Positions 54,317 to 63,307 of a DNA stretch of 64,000 nucleotides are shown piece after piece. The DNA lies in NCBI GenBank assembly GCA_965662775.1, contig CBFIIW010000008.1:1-64000 (forward strand), written 5' to 3'. The notes beneath the pieces are model-generated. The model did no database searches. It saw only the letters and a list, made by a program, of their open reading frames with translations, and was not told where the DNA came from. The translations under genes were made by a program, and so were the position numbers. The stretch is from UBA7985 sp002690455 (lineage in GTDB: Bacteria; Pseudomonadota; Alphaproteobacteria; UBA7985). Position 1 is the first letter of the stretch, and the number at the start of each line of letters is the position of its first letter.

Positions 54317-54461
54317 CGTATCGAAACTTCTCCAGTTCGGTAGAATGCCGTGCCAGAGACGTAAGGCGCGCGGGCCAGAGCCGCAAGGCACAGTAGTTGG
54401 ACCCTTGCCCCAGAGCCTGCTAAGTAGGCGCGGAAAAACCGACTTCGATAGGCCAAAGTCC

Positions 54462-55067
54462 ATGACGTCCCCCGCCCGCAAGGCTGCCGTAACACGCAAG
54501 ACCAATGAAACCGATGTATCTCTGTCCCTCAACCTCGATGGGACGGGTACGAACAGCATTTCGACCGGGATCGGCTTCCTGGACCATATGCTTGATCTGT
54601 TCGGCAAGCACAGCCTGATCGACCTGAACATTCGGGCGGAGGGTGACTTGCACATCGATGCACACCATACGGCTGAAGACGTGGGACTGGTGTTGGGTCA
54701 GGCGCTGCGTGAAGCGTTAGGCGACAAGCGCGGCATCAGCCGCTACGGGCACGCCTATGTGCCAATGGACGAAGCGCTGGCGCGCGCCGTCGTGGATTTT
54801 TCTGGCCGACCACACCTGGTCTGGGATGCTCAGTTTGAAATGCCGCTTCTGGGCACTATGGAAACCGAGCTGTTCCGTGAGTTCTTTCAGGCCGTAACCA
54901 ATGCCGCACAGGCGAACGTGCACGTTCAGGTTCTCTATGGCGCGAACAGTCACCACAAAGCCGAAGCCTGCTTCAAGGCCTTTGCCCGTGCCGTGCGCAT
55001 GGCCGCGAGCGCTGACCCGCGAATGGCGGATCAGATCCCGTCAACCAAAGGCGCACTGGACGGTTGA
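54462..55067 (+). CDS. hisB: Imidazoleglycerol-phosphate dehydratase
   Basis: This 201-aa single-function HisB performs the sixth step of histidine synthesis. Metal-binding motifs are GFLDHMLDLFGKH, DAHHTAEDVG and NSHHKAEACFKAFARA. ATG 54462 gives the normal length; the frame is open to 54171 only as antisense of hslV. It heads the his cluster and hisH starts 3 bp later. Confidence 0.96.
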   Translation: MTSPARKAAVTRKTNETDVSLSLNLDGTGTNSISTGIGFLDHMLDLFGKHSLIDLNIRAEGDLHIDAHHTAEDVGLVLGQALREALGDKRGISRYGHAYVPMDEALARAVVDFSGRPHLVWDAQFEMPLLGTMETELFREFFQAVTNAAQANVHVQVLYGANSHHKAEACFKAFARAVRMAASADPRMADQIPSTKGALDG

Positions 55068-55070
55068 ACC

Positions 55071-55703
55071 ATGAAAACCGTCGTCGTCGACTATGGCTCG
55101 GGAAATCTCCGCTCGGCCGCCAAGGCGCTGGAGCGCGTCAGCACAGGCCCGGTTGAAGTCACCGACCGGCCTGAGGTGGTTTCCGCCGCTGACTATCTCG
55201 TTGTACCCGGTCAAGGCGCCTTTGCCGATTGTCGACAGGGTCTGCGCTCGATCGACGGACTGTATGAGGCCATTGCTGATTTTGCCGTGACCCGAGCGCG
55301 CCCGTTTCTGGGCATCTGTATCGGTATGCAACTGATGGCGACCCGCGGCCTCGAACATGGCGTACACCCTGGCTTTGACTGGATACCAGGCGATATCGCC
55401 CCGCTGCGGCCGACTGACCCAAGCCTGAAAATCCCGCAAATGGGGTGGAATGACCTGCGCGCAACCAGCAACGGTGCCAGCCACCCAGTCCTGGCTGGAA
55501 TGGACGGTGAAAATGTGTACTTCGTGCACTCCTTTGCCTTCGAAACCACTCGCCCCGAACACCAGTTGATGGTGACTGACTACGCAGCCGATGTCACCGC
55601 TGTGGTTGGGCGTGACAATATGATCGGCACCCAATTCCATCCGGAAAAGAGCCAATCAGTGGGACTCCGGCTGCTTTCTCAGTTTCTGAGGTGGACACCG
55701 TGA
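55071..55703 (+). CDS. hisH: Imidazole glycerol phosphate synthase, glutaminase subunit HisH
   Basis: The 210-aa class I glutamine amidotransferase feeds ammonia to HisF. The oxyanion strand is PGQGAF, the catalytic Cys is in FLGICIGMQL, and the His-Glu pair is in QFHPEKSQ. The stop overlaps the GTG start of the next gene. Confidence 0.95.
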   Translation: MKTVVVDYGSGNLRSAAKALERVSTGPVEVTDRPEVVSAADYLVVPGQGAFADCRQGLRSIDGLYEAIADFAVTRARPFLGICIGMQLMATRGLEHGVHPGFDWIPGDIAPLRPTDPSLKIPQMGWNDLRATSNGASHPVLAGMDGENVYFVHSFAFETTRPEHQLMVTDYAADVTAVVGRDNMIGTQFHPEKSQSVGLRLLSQFLRWTP

Positions 55704-56263
55704 TTAGCGACCAAACGAACACGGACCGCCACCCCCTCGGTGCCGATGCAGAGCTTCAGGTCGCGCTCACAGAAACCCTGAGCGAAGGCGACCTGCAGGA
55801 CCTCTGTGATGCCACGGTCGACGCCATCGTAGCAGGCGGCGGGTTCGGCTGGCTGTCTCCGCCGCCACGCGATACGCTGGAACGATACTGGCAAGGTTTG
55901 CTGCTGATCCCCGACCGGCGGGTCTTTATCGCCCGTCTAGACGGGCTGATCGCCGGGTCAGTGCAACTACACCTGAACCCGCGCAACAACGAAGCGCAGG
56001 CCATGATCGGCCGCATCACCACTGCCTTTGTCGCCACGTGGGCGCGGGGCAAGGGTCTCGGTCACCTGCTCATCGACGCGGTTGAGGCCGACGCCGAATT
56101 GATTGGTCTGCGCGCACTGATGCTTGACCTGCGCGAGACCCAGCAAAACGCCATCCGCACCTATGAAAGCCGCGGCTACGCCCGTTGGGGAACCCAGCCA
56201 CAATACGCCCTGATCGACGGACAGTGGATCGCGGGGCATCACTACAGCAAGGAACTGCGCTGA
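55700..56263 (+). CDS. GNAT family N-acetyltransferase inside the his operon
   Basis: The protein has about 187 aa with a GNAT core: FIARLDGLIAGSVQLHL, FVATWARGKGLGHLLIDAVE (acetyl-CoA loop) and LDLRETQQNAIRTYESRGYARWG. The substrate is unknown. I chose GTG 55700 because it overlaps the hisH stop as GTGA; GTG 55691 would add three residues. It ends 1 bp before hisA, so it is translated within the his operon. Confidence 0.85.
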   Translation: MISDQTNTDRHPLGADAELQVALTETLSEGDLQDLCDATVDAIVAGGGFGWLSPPPRDTLERYWQGLLLIPDRRVFIARLDGLIAGSVQLHLNPRNNEAQAMIGRITTAFVATWARGKGLGHLLIDAVEADAELIGLRALMLDLRETQQNAIRTYESRGYARWGTQPQYALIDGQWIAGHHYSKELR

Positions 56264-56264
56264 G

Positions 56265-56996
56265 ATGATCCTGTTTCCTGCCATCGACCTTAAGGACGGA
56301 CAGGTTGTACGCCTGCTTTATGGCGACATGAATGCCGTCACGGTTTACGGTGACAACCCGGGCGCGCAGGCCGGAGCCTTCGCTGAACTGGGTTTTGACT
56401 GGCTGCACGTTGTCGACCTGAATGGGGCCATCGAGGGGCGTCCGGTGAACCGCGCCGCGGTGGAGGCAATCCGCGTAGTCTTCCCCGGCAAGATTCAACT
56501 AGGCGGTGGCATCCGCAACCTTGAAAGTGTCGAATCCTGGCTGACGCTAGGCGTCGACCGCGTGATCCTTGGCACCATCTCAGCCCGCGACCCCGACCTG
56601 GTGCGGGAGGCCTGCCGCCGCTTCCCCGGCCGGATTGTGGTCGGCATTGACGCCAAAGGCGGTAGGGTCGCTGTCGAAGGCTGGGTCGAGACGGGTGAAA
56701 TGACAGCGCGGGAGCTCGCTCAAGCGTTTGAAACGGCTGGTGTAGCGGCCATCGTCTTCACGGACATCGACCGCGACGGTGCGCTCACAGGGGTGAACCT
56801 CGAAGCCACCGTTGCGCTGGCCGACGCCGTGTCCATCCCCATCATCGCCAGTGGCGGTGTGGCAGATATCGACGATATCCGCGCCGTTAAGGCCGCCTGC
56901 GATGCGGGTGCCAACCTCGAAGGTGCGATCTCTGGCCGGGCGCTCTATGACGGCCGTCTTGATCCACACGAAGCGCTGGCGCTGATTCATGCTTAA
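56265..56996 (+). CDS. hisA: ProFAR isomerase HisA
   Basis: The 243-aa TIM-barrel isomerase of histidine synthesis has catalytic Asp residues in FPAIDLKDGQVVRL and FTDIDRDGALTGVN. The phosphate sites are QLGGGIRN and ASGGV. It overlaps hisF by 8 bp. Confidence 0.96.
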   Translation: MILFPAIDLKDGQVVRLLYGDMNAVTVYGDNPGAQAGAFAELGFDWLHVVDLNGAIEGRPVNRAAVEAIRVVFPGKIQLGGGIRNLESVESWLTLGVDRVILGTISARDPDLVREACRRFPGRIVVGIDAKGGRVAVEGWVETGEMTARELAQAFETAGVAAIVFTDIDRDGALTGVNLEATVALADAVSIPIIASGGVADIDDIRAVKAACDAGANLEGAISGRALYDGRLDPHEALALIHA

Positions 56997-57762
56997 AGCG
57001 CGCGTCATCCCTTGCCTCGACGTTCACGCCGGTCGTGTCGTGAAAGGCGTCAATTTCGTCGATCTGGTCGACGCGGGCGATCCAGTGGAGCAGGCCAAGG
57101 TCTATGATGCCGCTGGTGCGGACGAGTTGTGCTTCCTCGATATTACGGCGAGCCACGAAGACCGCGACACCATCTATGATGTCGTTGCCCGGACAGCTGA
57201 GCAGGTGTTTGTCCCCCTAACCGTCGGTGGTGGTGTGCGCGCGGTCGAGGACGTACGCAGGTTGCTTCTCGCGGGTGCAGACAAAGCCTCAATGAATTCT
57301 GCGGCAGTAACCGACCCAGACCTGATCAACCGCGCCTCTGGCAAGTACGGCAGCCAGTGCATTGTTGTCGCCATTGACGCAAAGGCACGCGCAGACGGCA
57401 GCGGCTGGGACGTATACACCCGAGGCGGACGGCACAACACCGGCATCGATGCTGTGACATGGGCCGAGGACGCAGCGCGCCGTGGTGCGGGCGAAATCCT
57501 ACTTACCTCCATGGATCGAGACGGCACAAAAATCGGCTTCAACCTTGACCTCACTCGCGCTGTGGCAGAAGCCATTCCGGTTCCAGTCATAGCCAGCGGT
57601 GGCGTCGGTGAGCTTGACCACTTCGTTGATGGCATTAATGAAGGAAAGGCCAACGCCGTACTTGCGGCGTCAGTTTTTCATTTTGGCACCTATAGTATCA
57701 GCCAGGTTAAAGCCCACATGGCAGCGGCTGGCATCCCCATGCGAGAGTTGAAACACCAATGA
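56989..57762 (+). CDS. hisF: Imidazole glycerol phosphate synthase, cyclase subunit HisF
   Basis: The 257-aa TIM-barrel cyclase starts MLKARVIPCLDVHAGRVVKG with the first catalytic Asp; the second is in LLTSMDRDGTKIGF. TVGGGVRAVEDV and ASGGVGELDHF bind phosphate. It works with HisH to make IGP and AICAR, the latter used by PurH. It overlaps hisA and hisE (ATGA). Confidence 0.96.
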   Translation: MLKARVIPCLDVHAGRVVKGVNFVDLVDAGDPVEQAKVYDAAGADELCFLDITASHEDRDTIYDVVARTAEQVFVPLTVGGGVRAVEDVRRLLLAGADKASMNSAAVTDPDLINRASGKYGSQCIVVAIDAKARADGSGWDVYTRGGRHNTGIDAVTWAEDAARRGAGEILLTSMDRDGTKIGFNLDLTRAVAEAIPVPVIASGGVGELDHFVDGINEGKANAVLAASVFHFGTYSISQVKAHMAAAGIPMRELKHQ

Positions 57763-58100
57763 CAGCATTGACAGGAGAAACGCTGGATCAGGTCTTCGAG
57801 ACGATCTCCAAGCGATACAGCGAATACCGAGCTGGTAAAACTGGCAAATCCCGGACAGCAAAGCTTTTTAAACGAGGATCAGCCAAAATTGCTCAAAAGC
57901 TTGGGGAAGAAGCGGTCGAAACCGTCATCGAAGCGATCAAGGGCCGAAAGGGTCATCTGATCGAGGAATCTGCTGACCTATTGTATTTTCTGCTGGTCAT
58001 ATGGAAGGATCAGGGCATCGAACCCAATGAGGTTTGGAACGAGCTGCACAAGCGCCACAAACTACCCGAAGCCGAAGAGCGCGCTGGTCGGCTTAAATGA
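57759..58100 (+). CDS. hisE: Phosphoribosyl-ATP pyrophosphatase HisE
   Basis: The 113-aa MazG-like all-alpha enzyme performs the second step of histidine synthesis. It shows KLGEEAVETVIEAIKG and HLIEESADLLYFLLV, whose acidic residues bind magnesium. It overlaps hisF and precedes the HIT gene, the usual alphaproteobacterial order. Confidence 0.94.
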   Translation: MTALTGETLDQVFETISKRYSEYRAGKTGKSRTAKLFKRGSAKIAQKLGEEAVETVIEAIKGRKGHLIEESADLLYFLLVIWKDQGIEPNEVWNELHKRHKLPEAEERAGRLK

Positions 58101-58153
58101 GACCCCGGTAGCGGCCTATCGCACCTTTCGCCCCCACACAGGAACAACAAGCC

Positions 58154-58516
58154 ATGGCCTACAATACGGACAACATATTTGCGAAAATTCTTCGCGGTGA
58201 AATCCCCTGCAACAAAGTCTATGAAGACGAGTTTGCGCTCGCCTTCCGCGATATTGCACCACAGGCTAAAGTCCACACGCTGGTTATCCCGAAGGGCGCC
58301 TACGTTAGCTTCGATGATTTTTCGACTCAGGCGTCTGATGCAGAAATCGGGGGTTTCATGCGTGCCGTACAGGCGACAGCAGCGCTGGAAGGCGTTGTGG
58401 AGTCCGGCTATCGTCTGCTCGCTAACCACGGCGTGGACGGGGGGCAGGAAGTGCCCCATTTTCATGTCCACATTGCTGGTGGCGAGCGCTTGGGCGGACT
58501 GCTGCGGTCTGCGTGA
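58154..58516 (+). CDS. HIT family nucleotide-binding hydrolase
   Basis: The 120-aa HINT-type protein has IPCNKVYEDE near the N-terminus and the histidine triad HFHVHIAGG near residue 102. Family members hydrolyse nucleoside phosphoramidates. The position after hisE is conserved in alphaproteobacteria, but a role in histidine synthesis is not shown. Confidence 0.92.
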   Translation: MAYNTDNIFAKILRGEIPCNKVYEDEFALAFRDIAPQAKVHTLVIPKGAYVSFDDFSTQASDAEIGGFMRAVQATAALEGVVESGYRLLANHGVDGGQEVPHFHVHIAGGERLGGLLRSA

Positions 58517-58657
58517 GTCGACTAGACACAAACAGTGATAGAATTTTTGTGGATAAGATCGCGCATATTTTTGGTGCGCCTTGTTTTTGCCCCGAGTCGC
58601 GGTTAGTTTATTGAGGTAATTCAATGGGTCGGCGGTTGCCGTCAGACCCCCTATTTG

Positions 58658-59767
58658 ATGGGGCAGTCCTTGGACTTCTGGGATCGGCAGGAACCTTCAG
58701 CGGGTCAGGAACCATCCACGCTGGGCGAAGCGACGGAACCTGCCGTTCGCTATGCTTTTGACCCCTATGAATGGCAGGATTACCCCCTCGCCGCCATCCT
58801 CCGTGCCTATCGTGAAGCCTACGGACTGGAAATGGCGGAAATCGCGGATCATCTACACATCCGCGCCCATTATCTGGGTATGCTCGAAGACGGCCGCTAT
58901 GAAGAGTTGCCCGCCCGCCCTTATGCCATTGGCTTTGTCCGCTCCTACGCCAAATATTTGGGCCTGCCCGTCGAAGACATGGTGCAACGCTTCCGCGAGG
59001 AGATTGACGACTTCCAGACGCCGGTAATTCCGCAGCAGATCGCGACTCCGCGCACACGAATGCACAACGATAGCAATCTGAGTCGCTTTGTACTGGTACT
59101 GATGATGATTGTCGGACTGATTTCGAGCTGGACCCTTTGGACGGTGGTCAGCAGCAACGAACGCAATATCGCCACAGCGATCCTCGGCAACAATGATGCG
59201 ATTCTGGAAGATACATTCCTTTACGGCCTTTCGCCGAGTGATCCAGAAGTTCGGCAAGCTTTGGAAAATGAAGGGCGCAGCCTACCCGAACAGCCCGAAA
59301 CCATAACAGTGACCGAGGGACAGGAAGTCGTCGTGGCCAACAATAACGGTCTGGATGACGTTGAGGCACGGTTGCACGCGCCTGTCTCCGAAACCATCCT
59401 GGGCGTACCGATCCCCAAACGTCGCGACCTTGCCATGTCCCCCGAAGCTGAGCGAGCCGCACCGATTGACCGCACCTTGCGCTACCGGTTGGTCGCCGTT
59501 GACTTGGTTTGGGTCCAGGTTCGGGACTTCCGCGAAAACATCATTGTCTCGCAAATGCTGCAGCGTGGCGAAGAGTTATCAATCGACCATCAGGACGGCC
59601 TGCGCCTTACCACAGTCAAGCCGCGCAACCTGCAAATTTTCGTCGGTGATGAACTGGCGGAACCAAGACTGCCCGCGCGCAATGACCGCGTGGTCTGGCC
59701 CTTGAACCGGGAATATCTGCTGCCGTTTTCCGAACCCGTGACAGCCGATCCGCCCAGCGCCCTGTAA
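58658..59767 (+). CDS. RodZ-like helix-turn-helix membrane protein
   Basis: The protein has about 369 aa. An N-terminal HTH domain (about residues 45-115) contains LRAYREAYGLEMAEIADHL and RPYAIGFVRSYAKYLGL. A transmembrane helix (FVLVLMMIVGLISSWTLW) precedes a C-terminal DUF4115-type periplasmic domain with WVQVRDFRENIIVSQMLQRG. RodZ links MreB to the cell envelope. The gene normally sits before ispG-hisS; here hisS is next after 138 bp. ATG 58658 is used; a TTG lies directly before it. Confidence 0.83.
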   Translation: MGQSLDFWDRQEPSAGQEPSTLGEATEPAVRYAFDPYEWQDYPLAAILRAYREAYGLEMAEIADHLHIRAHYLGMLEDGRYEELPARPYAIGFVRSYAKYLGLPVEDMVQRFREEIDDFQTPVIPQQIATPRTRMHNDSNLSRFVLVLMMIVGLISSWTLWTVVSSNERNIATAILGNNDAILEDTFLYGLSPSDPEVRQALENEGRSLPEQPETITVTEGQEVVVANNNGLDDVEARLHAPVSETILGVPIPKRRDLAMSPEAERAAPIDRTLRYRLVAVDLVWVQVRDFRENIIVSQMLQRGEELSIDHQDGLRLTTVKPRNLQIFVGDELAEPRLPARNDRVVWPLNREYLLPFSEPVTADPPSAL

Positions 59768-59905
59768 TCATCTTCCCGGCAGCCTCCGGTGCCGGTTGCG
59801 ATCCTGTCTAGACCCTGAGGGCAAGGCAGTCGCCGCCGCAATGGTCTTGCCAGCACAGAGCTCCGTCCCCTACTTGTTGGCGAAGCACCAACTGAGGTTT
59901 GATCC

Positions 59906-61144
59906 ATGGCAAAGCTGCAACCGGTCAAAGGCACCCGTGATCTCTTTGGCGAAGAAGGCCGCACCCAACACCACGTTATGAACGCGGCGGCCCGGGTCTC
60001 ACGCAGCTATGGCTTCGATCGCATCGATACGCCGATGTTCGAACAAGTAGAGGTCTTCAACCGCCCACTGGGCGAAACGTCTGATGTCGTCACCAAGGAA
60101 ATGTTCGATTTCCAGACCAAGGGTGGTGATCACGTGGTCTTGCGTCCTGAAAACACCGCAGGTGTGGTGCGAGCCATTATCTCGAACGGGCTGACCCACG
60201 ACTTGCCCGGGCGTTACTTCTACGCTGGTCCACAATTCCGCTACGAGCGACCGCAGGCCGGGCGCTATCGCCAATTTACCCAGATCGGTGTCGAGCTGGT
60301 TGGCCCGGAGCAGCCCATAGCAGACGTCGACGTCATTGCCTGTGGCTGGCAGATCCTCGCTGAACTGGAGCTGACACAGCACATCACGGTCCACCTGAAT
60401 ACGCTCGGCGACACCGATAGCCGTAATGCCTACCGTAGCGAGTTGGTCGCCTACTTCCACGATCACCGCGACCGGCTGAGCGAAGACTCTCGGACCCGTT
60501 TGGAGAAAAACCCCCTCCGCATCCTCGACAGCAAGGACGAGGGTGATCGCGCCCTCCTGCCTGATGCACCAAAGTTCGTGGATCACCTCAATGCGGTCTC
60601 GCAGGATCACTACGCAACAGTGAAGGCCGGGCTCGATAACCTCGGCCTACCCTACCAGCATGACGACACCCTCGTGCGCGGTTTCGATTATTACTGCCAC
60701 ACAGCCTTTGAGTTCATTACCACGCAGCTTGGCGCGCAAGGAACCGTGCTCGGTGGTGGGCGCTACGACGGGCTTGCTAAGCTGCTCGGTGGTCCGGATA
60801 TGCCTGGGGTCGGCTGGGCGGCAGGGGTGGACCGACTCGCCATGCTGCTCGGCAGTGCCCCGCAGGAGCCGGCGCCCATTGCTGTGGTCCCATTAGGGAC
60901 ACAGGCCGAAACACTCGCACAGAGACTTGTCTTCGAGATGCGGGCTGCGGGCCTGATGATCGATATGAACTACAGCGGCAACATGAAGAAAAGGCTGACA
61001 CGCGCAAACAAGGTACGGGCCGCCATCACTGTGATCATCGGAGAAGACGAAATCGCCGCCGGGATCGCACTCGTCCGCAATATGGAGGATGGCACCCAGC
61101 GTGAGGTTGCGCTCGACGCGCTGGTGGCAGAGCTGTCCGCATGA
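59906..61144 (+). CDS. hisS: Histidyl-tRNA synthetase
   Basis: The 412-aa class II synthetase has VKGTRDLFGEE, motif 1 region, motif 2 FRYERPQAGRYRQFTQIG, the histidine-site VRGFDYYCHTAFEF and motif 3 GGRYDGLAKLLGG with GWAAGVDRLAMLL. The anticodon-binding domain is at the C-terminus. GAGG lies 8 bases before the ATG. It overlaps prfA by ATGA. Its motif 2 follows the E. coli pattern rather than the aberrant form described in some alphaproteobacteria. Confidence 0.96.
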   Translation: MAKLQPVKGTRDLFGEEGRTQHHVMNAAARVSRSYGFDRIDTPMFEQVEVFNRPLGETSDVVTKEMFDFQTKGGDHVVLRPENTAGVVRAIISNGLTHDLPGRYFYAGPQFRYERPQAGRYRQFTQIGVELVGPEQPIADVDVIACGWQILAELELTQHITVHLNTLGDTDSRNAYRSELVAYFHDHRDRLSEDSRTRLEKNPLRILDSKDEGDRALLPDAPKFVDHLNAVSQDHYATVKAGLDNLGLPYQHDDTLVRGFDYYCHTAFEFITTQLGAQGTVLGGGRYDGLAKLLGGPDMPGVGWAAGVDRLAMLLGSAPQEPAPIAVVPLGTQAETLAQRLVFEMRAAGLMIDMNYSGNMKKRLTRANKVRAAITVIIGEDEIAAGIALVRNMEDGTQREVALDALVAELSA

Positions 61145-62217
61145 GTTCTCTGGTCGCCAAACTGGAAGTCGTGGTCAAGCGCCACGATGAGATCCAAGCG
61201 CTCCTCGCCGACCACCCGGAACCTGGAGGTGCCAATTACACGCGCCTGACGCGCGAATACGCTGAGATGAACCCCATTGTGGAGCAGATGCGCGGGTTTC
61301 AAAAGCTGGTCTCCAGCCTCTATGAGGCCACGACCTTGGCTGAGTCTGAAGACGATCCTGACATGCGTGCCATGGCAGAAGACGAAGCGCGGGAACTCCG
61401 GATGGAAATCGAAAATAAAGAGCAGGAGATGAAGGTTCTGCTCCTGCCCCGCGACGAGGCCGACAGTCGCAACGCTATCCTCGAGATCCGGCCCGGGACG
61501 GGCGGAGACGAGGCCGGCCTGTTTGCCGGTGACTTGCTCAACATGTATCGCCGTTTCGCCGAGCTGCAGGGCTGGAAGTTCGAAACCATAGAACTAACCG
61601 AAAACGACGTAGGCGGATTGAAGGAAGCCTCGATCCGAGTATCCGGTACAAACGTCTTCGCCGCGCTCAAGTTCGAGTCTGGTGTGCACCGGGTGCAGCG
61701 GGTGCCCGTTACCGAGTCTGGAGGTCGCATTCATACGTCCGCCGCCACAGTCGCTGTTCTTCCCGAAGCTGAAGACGTGGACATCGAAATTCGCGCTGAA
61801 GACATCCGCATCGATACCATGCGAGCATCAGGCGCCGGAGGGCAGCACGTGAATACGACAGACTCAGCTGTGCGTATCACCCACCTCCCGACTGGCATCA
61901 TCGTCACACAAAGCCAGAAATCCCAGCACCGCAACCGGGAAGAAGCCATGCGAGTCCTTCGCGCGCGTTTGTATGAAAAGGCCCGCGATGAAGCCAATGC
62001 CGAGAGGGCCGCAGACCGCAAGGGTCAAGTGGGGAGCGGTGATCGTTCCGAACGCATTCGCACCTATAACTTTCCACAGGGCCGAGTGTCCGATCACCGC
62101 ATCAATCTGACCTTGCATAAGCTCGACCGCATTATGGCTGGTGACGGGCTGGAAGAGGTGATTCAGGCATTGACCGCTGAAGATCAGGCAGCTCGGCTGG
62201 CGGAACTCGGGGAGTAG
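61141..62217 (+). CDS. prfA: Peptide chain release factor 1
   Basis: The 358-aa class I release factor recognises UAA and UAG. The catalytic GGQ is in RASGAGGQHVNTTDSAVR. IRTYNFPQGRVSDHRINLT and the N-terminal helical domain are complete. Its target Gln is methylated by PrmC, encoded next, 4 bp downstream. Confidence 0.97.
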   Translation: MSSLVAKLEVVVKRHDEIQALLADHPEPGGANYTRLTREYAEMNPIVEQMRGFQKLVSSLYEATTLAESEDDPDMRAMAEDEARELRMEIENKEQEMKVLLLPRDEADSRNAILEIRPGTGGDEAGLFAGDLLNMYRRFAELQGWKFETIELTENDVGGLKEASIRVSGTNVFAALKFESGVHRVQRVPVTESGGRIHTSAATVAVLPEAEDVDIEIRAEDIRIDTMRASGAGGQHVNTTDSAVRITHLPTGIIVTQSQKSQHRNREEAMRVLRARLYEKARDEANAERAADRKGQVGSGDRSERIRTYNFPQGRVSDHRINLTLHKLDRIMAGDGLEEVIQALTAEDQAARLAELGE

Positions 62218-62221
62218 GCCA

Positions 62222-63118
62222 ATGACGCCGCCCCTGGCATCGGTCCGCCTGGACGACTGGCTGAGCCGGGCCAGCACCGCCCTCGCCGCCTGCGCCGAGC
62301 AGCCACGAGGCGAAGCCCGGCGACTGGTTGAGGCCGTCATGGGCTGGAACGCCATCAGCCAGCTTGCCGACCCTGACCAATCGATCGATGCAGCGTCGGT
62401 GGCACGGCTCGACGCGCTGGTGCAGCGTCGATACGAGCGGAAAGAGCCACTTTCCCGCATTCTAGGGCGACGCGAATTCTGGGGTTTGGATCTGAACATC
62501 AACGGTGCAACGCTGGACCCTCGCGCAGATACTGAAACACTAGTGGAACTTGCGCTGGACCTGCTGCGGAAACCAAACCGACAACCACCGCGCAAAATCC
62601 TAGACCTTGGTACAGGCTCTGGCGCGCTGCTGCTCGCTTTACTCAGCGAGTTTCCCGAGGCTTCGGGCGTCGGGGTTGATCAGGATGCCGGGACGCTGGC
62701 CACCGCTTCTGGCAACGCCAGTGCGTTCGACCTCGCCCGGCGAGCTGAATTCCGTTTAAGCGACTGGCTTTCGGATCTGATACATCCGTCCTCCGAGTTG
62801 GCGGGTTGGTCGTTTGACCTGATTGTCAGCAATCCGCCCTACATACCGAGTGCTGTTCTTTCCCGATTAGACCGTGCAGTGCGCGACTTCGACGATCCGC
62901 AAGCGCTGGATGGCGGTGCGGATGGCCTGAAATTCTACCGCCAGACATTACGCGACGCACAGGACTGCATGAGCCCTGGCGGCCTGTTGATCCTCGAATT
63001 GGGCATCGGTCAAGCAAGCAGCGTGAGCGCGCTGGGCAAGGAATACGGCTGGACGATACAAGCCATCCGGGATGACCTCGCGGGGATTCCTCGTGCAATG
63101 GCACTGACACAGCCCTGA
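62222..63118 (+). CDS. prmC: Release factor glutamine methyltransferase PrmC
   Basis: The 298-aa SAM-dependent methyltransferase modifies the GGQ glutamine of release factors. Motif I is LDLGTGSGALLLAL and the amide-binding motif is IVSNPPYIPS. An N-terminal helical domain (about 1-95) contacts the release factor. The start lies just after the prfA stop, so expression is joined. Confidence 0.95.
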   Translation: MTPPLASVRLDDWLSRASTALAACAEQPRGEARRLVEAVMGWNAISQLADPDQSIDAASVARLDALVQRRYERKEPLSRILGRREFWGLDLNINGATLDPRADTETLVELALDLLRKPNRQPPRKILDLGTGSGALLLALLSEFPEASGVGVDQDAGTLATASGNASAFDLARRAEFRLSDWLSDLIHPSSELAGWSFDLIVSNPPYIPSAVLSRLDRAVRDFDDPQALDGGADGLKFYRQTLRDAQDCMSPGGLLILELGIGQASSVSALGKEYGWTIQAIRDDLAGIPRAMALTQP

Positions 63119-63307
63119 TTGCCGCCTTTTTTCCTTGGAAATCCGGCGGGCAGGGACTAGTTTGCCTGCGATATCGAGACACGATCGTTGTAGGGGCTGT
63201 TTTGTCCCTTTTTGGTCTCCCCACGCCTGACGCGGCTCCACGCATTAAACCGCCCACTGCCTCGTCACACGTTGAAATCACATCCGCCCACGGGCAAAGG
63301 ACAGAAG

